A stretch of DNA of 53,068 bases from Bacillota bacterium. Lineage in GTDB: Bacteria > Bacillota > UBA5301. The notes beneath the pieces were generated by a model, which was given only the letters and a program-made list of their open reading frames with translations, was not told where the DNA came from and made no database searches. The stretch lies in contig JAAYHC010000015.1 in NCBI GenBank assembly GCA_012735535.1, forward strand, positions 1 to 53,068. The letters run 5' to 3'. The translations under genes and the position numbers were made by a program. Positions within the stretch are counted from its first letter, which is position 1. Each line of letters begins with the position of its first letter. Shown here one piece after another: positions 37,376 through 45,251 of the stretch.

Positions 37376-38695
37376 ATGGTGCCAAGGTTTTTTGTGTCTC
37401 CAGTGTGGACAAGCCTGCTGATCCTAATCCTTTGTCAGGTGAGCGGTCTTGCTGCAGAACCTAAGCTCACCATTGAACATATCGCCGGTCAAGGCGATGA
37501 TTCGTACTCGGAGCTAAGCTTGCAGAGCGACTGGCGCCGGCCGAATGGCTGGCAAATCTCGGTGGATCCGTCAGTACGGGTTTACGGCTTGGCCGAGGTG
37601 GCCAAATTGCGGCTGGCCAATGAGCTCAAGATTGACCAGGCGATCGGTTGGGACAAGTTTAATTTCAACTACACCCGGTACGACCGGCCGGAAGATGTGG
37701 CCAATCAGTATAATCTGGGTTACGAGCACAAACGCAAAGTGCAGGCGTGGTGGAATCCTGGCGAGCAAGGCTCATGGGTCGCCAGGCTCAAAGGTGAGTA
37801 CAAAACTTATCCGGAGAAGCCGCACCGGGACTATGTTGCCGGGGAATGGGAACTGTATTCCGAATCCAAAGAACCGGTCAATCGACCGAATTGGGCCGAC
37901 CATCTCTGGTCTACGGGGATCTTCGATTTCACGGTGAATCGAGCATTAGACGGGCAAGACTGGTTTTTGGACGGCTGGGTTCTAGGTGAGGTTTTGCTCA
38001 ATAGCGGCGAAGACTACCGGTACCCGTGGGCCGAATCTGAGGATATTATCTCCACCAAATTAATCTCCCGGATTGGCGGCGGTTGGTCTAACCACTATCG
38101 TAATGCCCAATATACCTGGCGGGTCAAAAACTACGAAGTTCAGTGGCAGCAGCAGCTCAGCCCGACCAACAGCCTTAAGTTCGGTTATCGGACTATCGAT
38201 AAGACTTACCCGGCTAAACTGACCAAAAGCTATCATACCCGCGAACATCTCCTGCGGTGGCTGGGCAATGGAGATAAAGCCACAGTCGAGGCCGGGTTTA
38301 CATACGATTCTAAGCGTTATTTGGCCGGGAAGGTCGTTGAGGAATACCAGGTGTGGGCGACGCGTACCGGGCGCGGAACTTGGCCGAACTCGCTGAAATT
38401 GCAGGGTCGGCTCCAAACGGAACCAGCGTGCAAACCGGATGCTTCAATCGCAACCACTTTCGCAATCGAACTGCCAAAAAGCCGGAACTGGGCGGCTAAG
38501 CTCTCCGTGAAAGCTGAGCACAAGTGGGAGGAGCTTGTTTCTCACAAGACGACTGCTACTGCTAGCGTGTCAATTATCCGGCACTTGCGGAAGCAGACCG
38601 ATCTCAGTCTGGCTTTTGAACGAAAACGAGTCTGGGAAAGGCAAGCGGTCAGCGACGATTGGGGGGCCAAGATCGGACTGAAACTGGCACTGTAG
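37376..38695 (+). CDS. Secreted beta-strand-rich protein, outer-membrane-barrel-like
   Basis: I do not recognise a named family. This 439-residue protein has a clear signal peptide (basic start, hydrophobic WTSLLILILCQVSGLAA, cleavage near residue 26). The mature part is almost entirely alternating polar/hydrophobic strands rich in Trp and Tyr with short charged turns, for example FNFNYTRYD, SLKFGYRTIDKTYP and ATVEAGFTYDSKRY, ending AKIGLKLAL. That pattern resembles outer-membrane beta-barrels of diderm bacteria, although there is no terminal aromatic residue. A secreted all-beta surface protein is the alternative. AAAGGAG lies five bases before ATG 37376. Confidence 0.7.
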   Translation: MVPRFFVSPVWTSLLILILCQVSGLAAEPKLTIEHIAGQGDDSYSELSLQSDWRRPNGWQISVDPSVRVYGLAEVAKLRLANELKIDQAIGWDKFNFNYTRYDRPEDVANQYNLGYEHKRKVQAWWNPGEQGSWVARLKGEYKTYPEKPHRDYVAGEWELYSESKEPVNRPNWADHLWSTGIFDFTVNRALDGQDWFLDGWVLGEVLLNSGEDYRYPWAESEDIISTKLISRIGGGWSNHYRNAQYTWRVKNYEVQWQQQLSPTNSLKFGYRTIDKTYPAKLTKSYHTREHLLRWLGNGDKATVEAGFTYDSKRYLAGKVVEEYQVWATRTGRGTWPNSLKLQGRLQTEPACKPDASIATTFAIELPKSRNWAAKLSVKAEHKWEELVSHKTTATASVSIIRHLRKQTDLSLAFERKRVWERQAVSDDWGAKIGLKLAL

Positions 38696-38758
38696 TATGG
38701 CCACCGGTTTTCCGGGGTATACCAATGCTGGATCTCGGAAAACATGGGAGGTATTAAG

Positions 38759-39733
38759 TTGCAAGTCTTTCTTGGTGTTGATGTTGGATCGGTAAGCACG
38801 AATTTTGCCCTGGTCACGGCCGAAGGTAAACTGGTCGAGTCATTATATATCCGAACCAAGGGCAATCCTATCCAAGCCGTTAAAGATGGATTGGCGCGGA
38901 TCCGGGATCTGATTCCGCCGAGTGTCAAGGTTGTCGGGGTGGGGGCTACGGGGAGCGCCCGTCACTTGACCGGGGTGCTCATCGGTGCCGATGCGGTCAA
39001 GAATGAAATTACCGCCCATGCGGTAGGTGCTTTGCAGTTTAATCCGGAGGTACGAACCGTTTTGGAGATCGGCGGTCAGGACTCAAAGATCATTATTATC
39101 CGCAACGGAATAGTTGTTGATTTTGCCATGAATACGGTTTGTGCTGCAGGGACCGGCTCATTTTTGGATCACCAAGCAGAGCGGTTGAACATTCCCATTG
39201 AGCGCTTTGGCGACCTCGCCCTACAGTCCACCACCCCGGTACGCATCGCCGGCCGGTGCGGGGTTTTTGCCGAGTCGGACATGATCCACAAGCAACAAAC
39301 AGGTCACCGTATCGAGGATATCATTGCCGGGCTTTGTCAGGCTTTGGTGCGCAACTATCTTAGTAATGTGGCCAAAGGCAAAGAGATTGCTCCGCCGATC
39401 GTCTTTCAAGGGGGCGTTGCGGCGAACAAAGGAATTAAAGCCGCCTTTGAAGCGGCTTTGGGTCAGCCGGTACACGTATCACCTTATTACGGGGTTACGG
39501 GCGCAATTGGCGCCGCTTTACTCGGTAAAGCTGCGGCTGAACAGAGCGGCCGGACCAATTTTAAAGGATTTGAGGCCGCTGAACTCAACTACCATGCGCA
39601 AAGTTTTGAATGTGGCGGCTGTCCAAATCGGTGTGAAGTCGTCCAGATCTGCGTAGACGAGACGGTCCTAGCCCGCTGGGGTGACCGCTGCGGCAAGTGG
39701 GCAGAGGGGGTTGGTGCGGGGACGGTTGCCTAA
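38759..39733 (+). CDS. BadF/BcrA-type acyl-CoA dehydratase activase, standalone
   Basis: This ASKHA-fold ATPase of about 324 residues is related to HgdC/BadF, which drives an electron into 2-hydroxyacyl-CoA dehydratases or benzoyl-CoA reductases through an inter-subunit [4Fe-4S] cluster. It has FLGVDVGSVSTNFALV, EIGGQDSKII, NTVCAAGTGSFLDHQ and GRCGVFAESDMIH with the bridging cysteines. The C-terminal FECGGCPNRCEVVQI resembles the linker before DUF2229 in the long fused activases, but the frame stops there. TTG 38759 behind GGGAGGT is the probable start; ATG 38744 is the alternative. No dehydratase gene is nearby. Confidence 0.87.
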   Translation: MQVFLGVDVGSVSTNFALVTAEGKLVESLYIRTKGNPIQAVKDGLARIRDLIPPSVKVVGVGATGSARHLTGVLIGADAVKNEITAHAVGALQFNPEVRTVLEIGGQDSKIIIIRNGIVVDFAMNTVCAAGTGSFLDHQAERLNIPIERFGDLALQSTTPVRIAGRCGVFAESDMIHKQQTGHRIEDIIAGLCQALVRNYLSNVAKGKEIAPPIVFQGGVAANKGIKAAFEAALGQPVHVSPYYGVTGAIGAALLGKAAAEQSGRTNFKGFEAAELNYHAQSFECGGCPNRCEVVQICVDETVLARWGDRCGKWAEGVGAGTVA

Positions 39734-39835
39734 TTGGTAGTTTACGGCAAAGTAGCAAGTAAAAACAGGATTTAGGGGTTCCGCCTCGAATAGAATTATG
39801 GTCTACTACCTACCTTTCAAGGAGGCCCCTATTAA

Positions 39836-40777
39836 ATGCAAGCACCACTAACTATCTTTGCCGGCACGTCCGTCCCTGAGTTGGCTGCTGAAGTAGCTCA
39901 ACTACTAGGTCAAGAGCTTGGTAAGGTGAGTATCAAACGCTTTGCTAACGGTGAGATTTACGTCCGATTCCAGGAAACAGTTCGCGGCAATGATGTTTTT
40001 ATCTTGCAATCAATTTGTGCACCGGTCAATGATAACCTAGTTGAGCTGCTCTTGATGGTTGATGCGCTCAAACGCGCATCTGCCGGTCGGATCAATGCGA
40101 TCATCCCTCATTACGGATACTCGCGCCAAGAGCGCAAAGAAGCGCCCCGCGAACCGATCTCCGCGCGGATGGTGGCGGATGTGCTCACCGCCGTTGGGGT
40201 TGATCGGGTGATTACCTTTGACCTTCATGCACCGGCGATTCAGGGCTTTTTTAATATCCCGGTGGATCACCTGACGGTCTTGCCGTTGTTAGCCGACTAT
40301 TATCGGAAAAAGAATCTGGAAAATGCGTGTGTGGTCGCGCTTGATGCCGGCGGGATCAAACGAGCCGAGAAACTCGCCAAACGGCTTGACTTGCCCCTAG
40401 TTGGTATGTATAAGCGCCATCCGGAGCATAACGTTTCCGAGGTCACCCATGTTATGGGCGATATTGAAGGAAAAATTCCCTTAATCATCGAGGATATGAT
40501 CGATACCGGCGGAACCTTGCTTGAAGGGGTCAAGGCGCTGCTAGCTCATGGCGCCCGGCCGGAGATTCACGTTTGTGCGACTCATCCGGTCTTCTCCGGA
40601 CCGATCTTGGAGCGCTTGGCCCACCCGGCGATCAAAGAGGTTTTGGTTACCAATACCATCCCATTAGGGCCGGAAAAGCAGCTTGATAAGATTAAGACCC
40701 TTTCCATCGGGCCTTTGACGGCTTCCGCGATTATGAGGGTACACGAAGAGTCGTCAGTCAGTTCATTGTTTAATTAA
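39836..40777 (+). CDS. prs: Ribose-phosphate pyrophosphokinase (PRPP synthetase)
   Basis: This 313-residue enzyme makes PRPP from ribose 5-phosphate and ATP for nucleotide, histidine and tryptophan synthesis. Signatures include KRFANGEIYVRFQE, PHYGYSRQERK, the metal-binding DLHAPAIQGFF and the PRPP loop IIEDMIDTGGTL. A strong AAGGAGG precedes the ATG by ten bases. It is followed by a strong terminator. The upstream 100 bases hold no clear promoter, although a TAGAAT lies at 39791-39796. Confidence 0.96.
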   Translation: MQAPLTIFAGTSVPELAAEVAQLLGQELGKVSIKRFANGEIYVRFQETVRGNDVFILQSICAPVNDNLVELLLMVDALKRASAGRINAIIPHYGYSRQERKEAPREPISARMVADVLTAVGVDRVITFDLHAPAIQGFFNIPVDHLTVLPLLADYYRKKNLENACVVALDAGGIKRAEKLAKRLDLPLVGMYKRHPEHNVSEVTHVMGDIEGKIPLIIEDMIDTGGTLLEGVKALLAHGARPEIHVCATHPVFSGPILERLAHPAIKEVLVTNTIPLGPEKQLDKIKTLSIGPLTASAIMRVHEESSVSSLFN

Positions 40778-40802
40778 ACAGCTTACAGACCTGCTAGGAA
40801 AA

Positions 40803-40830
40803 GGGGCCCGCGAGCGGGCCCTTTGTTTTT
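40803..40830 (+). terminator. Intrinsic terminator of prs
   Basis: GGGCCCG (40804-40810) pairs with CGGGCCC (40815-40821) around CGAG, extended by A-T pairs, and followed by TTTGTTTTT. It is well formed. Confidence 0.88.
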
Positions 40831-40888
40831 CTAGAGGAATAGGGGTTAGGCTCACGAATAAACTAGTAGGGATAAGAGGTGTCCCGCG

Positions 40889-41200
40889 ATGAGCAAACCA
40901 AAAGGATATCAAATGATCTTTCGTTGGATTGGTTGGGGGGCCACTGCTGCCAGCACAATTTGGGGCGGGCTTTTTTATCTCCGGTTTAACAACCCGATCG
41001 TAGACGCATTTCACGATGTTTCGGCTCAGGTTGCGGCTTTGCAAGCAGAAGCCGTCTCATGGCAAATCGCTGGTATGCTGCTAATTTCCAGCGCCATAAT
41101 CTCCCTCGGTATAGGTTATCTCGGCCGGGGAGCCACCGAGCCGCCACCAGGTGAAGAAACGGCGGAAACCGCCAAGAAAAAGATGGTCGAGGGAAGCTGA
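40889..41200 (+). CDS. Small membrane protein, unknown
   Basis: I do not recognise this 103-residue protein. Two hydrophobic segments are visible, about residues 11-31 and 57-76, with an acidic then lysine-rich C-terminal tail (GEETAETAKKKMVEG). A GAGGTG ribosome binding site precedes the ATG by seven bases. It is separated from prs by a terminator and lies four bases before a PHP-domain gene, suggesting co-expression with it. Confidence 0.72.
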   Translation: MSKPKGYQMIFRWIGWGATAASTIWGGLFYLRFNNPIVDAFHDVSAQVAALQAEAVSWQIAGMLLISSAIISLGIGYLGRGATEPPPGEETAETAKKKMVEGS

Positions 41201-41204
41201 TTGA

Positions 41205-42035
41205 TTGATTGATTTGCATGTGCATTCAACAGCATCAGACGGCCTTGATCCGCCGGAGCTACTGGTAGCCAAAGCGGCCCAGGCTGGAATTACTGTCTTA
41301 AGCTTAACCGACCATGATACGGTAGCCGGTGTGGCTGCGGCTGCTCAGGCGGCTGCAGCTTATCCAGTGACCTTTATACCGGGTATTGAAATTACCACCG
41401 ACTATTTGGATACCGAGGTGCATTTACTAGGTTATTTCATCGACCATACCCATCCTGGGCTGATCCAGGGCTGTGCCGACATTCATAATCAGCGGCGCGA
41501 ACGAGCGAAAGAGATCCTCGCCAAGTTACGGAGCTTTGGTTATGAACTAGATTGGACCGATTTCCCGGAGGCTGCCGATCCTCACAGCTTTATCGGTCGT
41601 AGTCACATTATGGACAAATTGGTCGAGAAAGGCTTAGTTGCACCGCATAACCGGGATCTTTTCTTCGATGCCTTTTTAGCGAAGACCGGCAAAGCGTATA
41701 TTCCCCATTATTACATTACCCCGCGGCGGGGTATCGAGTTGATTGTGGAGGCCGGCGGAGTAGCGGTGTTGGCCCATCCGGGCAGGATGATCGGGGACTG
41801 GGACTTGCAGGAGCTGGTCAACTACGGGATAGGCGGTATCGAGGTCTGGTATCCCTCCCATTCAGCGGCGGAGGTTGCCCGCTATCTTGAATTAGGGCGC
41901 AAATATGGTTTGGTTTTGACGGGTGGGACGGATTATCATGGCCGCGGCACCCAAGTCCTAGGGATGCCGGGGATTCCGGAGCAAACCGCAGCCCTCTTGA
42001 AAGAGGCTGCGAGCAAGGGGGGAAAACATGGCTAA
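41205..42035 (+). CDS. PHP domain phosphoesterase
   Basis: This 276-residue protein of the PHP superfamily has metal-binding motifs DLHVHSTASDG (residues 3-13), LTDHDTV, PGIEITTDY, AVLAHPGRM and TGGTDYHG. The closest group is the TrpH/YciV (RNase AM) type, which includes 3',5'-nucleotide bisphosphate phosphatases and 5'-3' exoribonucleases on short RNAs. It starts at TTG within a run of three TTGA repeats behind GAGGGA. It overlaps the PspC gene by eight bases. Confidence 0.88.
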   Translation: MIDLHVHSTASDGLDPPELLVAKAAQAGITVLSLTDHDTVAGVAAAAQAAAAYPVTFIPGIEITTDYLDTEVHLLGYFIDHTHPGLIQGCADIHNQRRERAKEILAKLRSFGYELDWTDFPEAADPHSFIGRSHIMDKLVEKGLVAPHNRDLFFDAFLAKTGKAYIPHYYITPRRGIELIVEAGGVAVLAHPGRMIGDWDLQELVNYGIGGIEVWYPSHSAAEVARYLELGRKYGLVLTGGTDYHGRGTQVLGMPGIPEQTAALLKEAASKGGKHG

Positions 42036-42438
42036 ACGGTTGTACCGGTCGCGCAAAAATGTCATGATCGGTGGGGTGGCGGCCGGCTTGGCCGAGTATT
42101 TTGATGTCGATGTCTCCATTATGCGGCTCATCTGGGTGATCGCGGCGTTAATGGGCCCGGGGGTATTAGCCTATTTGGTTGCCTGGGTTATTATACCCCA
42201 AGAACCCCTGGTCCCTGAATATGTGGATACGGAACAGGTCGGCGATATTTGGCAAGCCGTGGATGGCTCGCTATTTCCCGAAGAGAAACAACGTACGGTG
42301 GCGATTGTGCTGATCGGTGTTGGCCTTGCCCTCTTGGCCCGCCGGATAATACCGGATTTCATTATTGCCTGGGCGTGGCCGTTGGCTTTAATTGTTATTG
42401 GAGCGTACCTCTTTTATCAGCGTAAAGAAAGAGACTAA
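42028..42438 (+). CDS. PspC domain membrane protein
   Basis: This 136-residue protein has the PspC domain at residues 1-55 (RLYRSRKNVMIGGVAAGLAE...), containing one amphipathic and one transmembrane segment, and a C-terminal pair of hydrophobic helices (about 89-130) resembling a LiaF-type membrane region. PspC proteins take part in envelope stress sensing in other bacteria. No pspA or regulator is near. It overlaps the PHP gene. Confidence 0.85.
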   Translation: MAKRLYRSRKNVMIGGVAAGLAEYFDVDVSIMRLIWVIAALMGPGVLAYLVAWVIIPQEPLVPEYVDTEQVGDIWQAVDGSLFPEEKQRTVAIVLIGVGLALLARRIIPDFIIAWAWPLALIVIGAYLFYQRKERD

Positions 42439-42622
42439 CTTGATAGCCGTTTTCTTTCTTGGAGAGCCGGTGGCGAGCGGGTAGTCGGCCGAAGGCACCG
42501 GCAGGGAAAGGGCTGCTACGGCAAGAAGATACTTGGCACCACCCTGCGTATTGCGGGCTGTTATCCGTTAACGAGGTCAGTGCAGCGCGCAGTAAATATT
42601 AATGTGTTAGGATGGAAGTTTA
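42439..42622 (+). other. Intergenic region with possible RNA structure
   Basis: These 184 bases lie between pspC-like and dnaD. GCCGGTG (about 42467-42473) pairs with CACCGGC (about 42496-42502) as a 7-bp stem around an inner G+C-rich element, followed by further short complementary segments (AGGGAAAGGG.. with CCACCCT). No known riboswitch, T-box or small RNA signature is recognised, and no promoter or gene is seen. Confidence 0.35.
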
Positions 42623-43390
42623 ATGTCATTACGGTTTTCCCTGAAGTATTCGGGACATAACCGTTCCGGTTTGCTGGTCTACCCGGAGCTCTTAACCCTT
42701 TATTATCCCCACCTCGGGAAAGATGGGGTAATTCTGTGGCTCTTTTTGGCCATGCAAGCCCAGACCCAACCCGTGACCGATACCGCAACGGTGGCGCGCC
42801 AGGTTGATCTTTCCTTGGCTCAATTTGACGAGGCTTTGGCGCTGCTCTTGCAGTTTGGGTTGGTTTCAATCGAAACGGCGCCGGATGGTGGACAAGTTAT
42901 CTTGGTACACGATCCGCTCCCGGAGCCGGAGTTTAAAGCGATTTTCGGCACTGAGGCTGCGGCTGCCGCTGAGGAAAGCGGGGCGGCTCGAGTTACCGCT
43001 ACCTCCTCATCCCCGTCGCAAACAGTCGATCCGTTTGGTGATCTATTACGCTATTATGAGGAGAAAACCGGTTGGATTACGCCCAAAATCTCTGAAGATT
43101 TGGCCAAGTGGGTCGATGATGGGTTTGAACCGGCCGTAATTAAAGAAGCAATTGATGAAATGATGCAAAAAGCCGATAGCCCGCGTTATGCTTATCTGAA
43201 TGCAATCCTTCTCTCCTGGCATAAGAATGGCTGGTTGACCCGGCAAGATTTGGAACAAGCCAGGGCCAAAGCCCGGAAAGACGCGTTCCAAGGGGTGCCG
43301 AATGCGGCAGCTTATCGGGAGCCGGATTCTGAAGATATAGCGCGGATCCGCCGGTGGAAGGAGTTATTCCCAGATGAGTATGATGCCTAA
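42623..43390 (+). CDS. dnaD: DnaD-like primosome protein
   Basis: DnaD acts in primosome assembly at the origin in low-GC Gram-positives. This 255-residue protein has an N-terminal winged-helix domain (about 15-90) and a DnaB/DnaD C-terminal domain (about 135-205, with the YYEEKTGWITPK and YAYLNAILLSWHKNGW blocks; the latter corresponds to the YxxxI-Wxx motif). A low-complexity Ala/Ser linker joins them. It overlaps the dnaB helicase gene by 17 bases, linking the two functions. The exact subfamily (DnaD or DnaB-like loader) is not certain. Confidence 0.82.
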   Translation: MSLRFSLKYSGHNRSGLLVYPELLTLYYPHLGKDGVILWLFLAMQAQTQPVTDTATVARQVDLSLAQFDEALALLLQFGLVSIETAPDGGQVILVHDPLPEPEFKAIFGTEAAAAAEESGAARVTATSSSPSQTVDPFGDLLRYYEEKTGWITPKISEDLAKWVDDGFEPAVIKEAIDEMMQKADSPRYAYLNAILLSWHKNGWLTRQDLEQARAKARKDAFQGVPNAAAYREPDSEDIARIRRWKELFPDEYDA

Positions 43391-44774
43391 TCCTGCTTTC
43401 GATCTTAGTTACCAGTATCCCAGCGATATTCCGGCCGAACGGCGGGTCTTGGGTATTCTGGTCAAATTTCCACATTTGATTGATGAGGTTGTTGATTCTC
43501 TCAAACCCGAGTATTTCTTCGATCGGGAGAATCGCCTGATTTACCGAGTGATCTTAGAACTATATCAAGAGCAAGGTACGGTTTCCTATACCCAGATTTA
43601 TAACCGCTTGCGCAAAGAGCCGGAGATTGTTGCTGCCGACCAGGTGCTGATCAAGCTCACCGAGTCGTTTATCAGCAAAACAGAGTTGGAGCCGAGCATC
43701 GAAACGCTGCGCGCGGCCTACGGACGACGCAAACTGCTCGCTGCTGTCGAAGAAATCGAAAAGCTGATCGCACATGACGACGGAGATCTGACCAGCCTAC
43801 GCGAACGGGCTCAAGAACTGATTTTTGCCGCAACCAGCGATGAGAACGGCGGACAAGACGAAATCTGCGATTTAAAGGCGATCCTCAGCCAGTGTTACAA
43901 CAATTTGCTCAATCGGTCGGAAGGCAGCCAACCTTTTGGCCTCTTGGTGCGCTATCCGTCCATTGACAGCTTGACCACCGGTTTTAAAAAGAAAGACTTG
44001 ATCATTTTGGCCGGGCGGCCAAGTATGGGTAAGACCGCGCTGGCGCTCAATTTCGCGGTTAATGTGGCCAAGCGGAACATTCCCGTACTCATTTTCAGCT
44101 TGGAAATGGATAGCGAGCAGATCGGCGACCGGATCGTCATCGGAGAGCTTTTTAGCTTGCGCGACCGGAACGGGGAGCCGCTTATTACGAGCTATGAGTA
44201 TAATACGAAGCTCACCGATGAAGGAAAGGTCAGGCACGCCTTAAATGTCTTTAACTCGCTCAATGACCTGCCGCTGTTGGTGGTCGACAAGCGCGGCCTG
44301 ACTACCGTGGAGATTCGGGCCAAGGCGCGCAAGGTCAAAAGCCAATATCCGGATTTAGGGTTAATTATCATCGACTACTTACAATTAATCAAACCGCCGG
44401 CAGATCAAAACCGCAACTGGGCGTTGGTCGTCGGCGATGCCGTGCGCGAACTGCGCGATCTGGCCGGCGAACTCGGCGTCCCGATTATTTTACTATCCCA
44501 GCTGAACCGGGGTGTCGAGGCTAGGGATAACAAACGGCCGGTTATGAGCGATTTGCGGGATAGCGGAAACATCGAAGAATTCGCTGATCTGGTGATGTTT
44601 GTTTATCGCGATGAATACTATTATCCCGACCAAGCCGAAGCCAGAGGCACCAAAGGAGTTGCCGAGGTGATCATCGGCAAGAACAGAAAGGGGCAGACCG
44701 GGAAGGCGATTCTCCAGTTCATTCCGGAATTCGCCAAGTTCGTGGATATCACCGATCGGGAACCGGATAATTAA
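43374..44774 (+). CDS. dnaB: Replicative DNA helicase
   Basis: This 466-residue hexameric RecA-fold helicase is called DnaC in Bacillus and DnaB in E. coli. The N-terminal domain (PAERRVLGILVKFP...) is followed by the C-terminal motor with Walker A AGRPSMGKTALALNFAV, Walker B LGLIIIDYLQLI, and SQLNRGVEARDNKRP. Three ATG codons (43374, 43380, 43383) are near AAGGAG; the first has the best reach. A DnaI-type loader is not found beside it. Confidence 0.96.
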   Translation: MSMMPNPAFDLSYQYPSDIPAERRVLGILVKFPHLIDEVVDSLKPEYFFDRENRLIYRVILELYQEQGTVSYTQIYNRLRKEPEIVAADQVLIKLTESFISKTELEPSIETLRAAYGRRKLLAAVEEIEKLIAHDDGDLTSLRERAQELIFAATSDENGGQDEICDLKAILSQCYNNLLNRSEGSQPFGLLVRYPSIDSLTTGFKKKDLIILAGRPSMGKTALALNFAVNVAKRNIPVLIFSLEMDSEQIGDRIVIGELFSLRDRNGEPLITSYEYNTKLTDEGKVRHALNVFNSLNDLPLLVVDKRGLTTVEIRAKARKVKSQYPDLGLIIIDYLQLIKPPADQNRNWALVVGDAVRELRDLAGELGVPIILLSQLNRGVEARDNKRPVMSDLRDSGNIEEFADLVMFVYRDEYYYPDQAEARGTKGVAEVIIGKNRKGQTGKAILQFIPEFAKFVDITDREPDN

Positions 44775-44787
44775 GAGGAAGAGACAG

Positions 44788-44994
44788 ATGGTCGATTTGT
44801 ACCAGGATTTCGCCAAAGCCAAGATACTGTTAATCGCTTCATATGAGGAACTGCTCAAGGCGAAGATAATTAGTGAAGCACAGTTTGAGGCTATTTTAGC
44901 GCTGCTGGATGAACTTGATACTACACCCCAATCCGAGCTAATAGCGCGCTTACAGGCCATCTTCGATCGCGAGCGAGGTGAGCAAAATGAATGA
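44788..44994 (+). CDS. Small helical protein, unknown
   Basis: I do not recognise this 68-residue protein. It is predicted to be all helical and acidic, beginning MVDLYQDFAKAKILLIASYEE. A GAGGAAG ribosome binding site precedes the ATG by six to eight bases. It lies 13 bases after dnaB and overlaps the next small gene, which argues that it is translated. Confidence 0.62.
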   Translation: MVDLYQDFAKAKILLIASYEELLKAKIISEAQFEAILALLDELDTTPQSELIARLQAIFDRERGEQNE

Positions 44995-45178
44995 TCGACA
45001 TGAATTGGAACGGCTCTTGGAGGGTAAAGTTATCAAGCAGGCCGATCTCAGTAACGGTACCGTTAAACTGGTTTTTTCAGATGGGACGAGATTTGAGCGC
45101 GAAAAAACCTTCGAGGGAATGATTCACGCCACGCTCTATAGTACAACCGGTGAGGTCATTTTTAGCACCCGGATCTGA
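44987..45178 (+). CDS. Small beta-rich protein, unknown
   Basis: I do not recognise this 63-residue protein. It begins MNDRHELERLLEG and then has several predicted strands (TVKLVFSDGTRFEREKTF, then ATLYSTTGEVIFSTRI). ATG 44987 follows GAGGTGAG by about four bases and overlaps the stop of the previous small gene, suggesting translational coupling. Confidence 0.62.
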   Translation: MNDRHELERLLEGKVIKQADLSNGTVKLVFSDGTRFEREKTFEGMIHATLYSTTGEVIFSTRI

Positions 45179-45251
45179 ATTCGTCCGTTAAATATTGGAT
45201 AGACTACCACCGCTTAGATCAAGTCACTTGTTACGTCGAGGTGAAGAACGA

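Noticed and set aside
41201-41216. Tandem TTGA repeats as a microsatellite or phase switch
   Set aside because: Only three complete units; they simply carry the start codon and first codons of the PHP gene.
42439-42622. T-box, cobalamin or c-di-AMP riboswitch
   Set aside because: None of the conserved sequence blocks of these classes could be found; kept only as an unexplained structured region.
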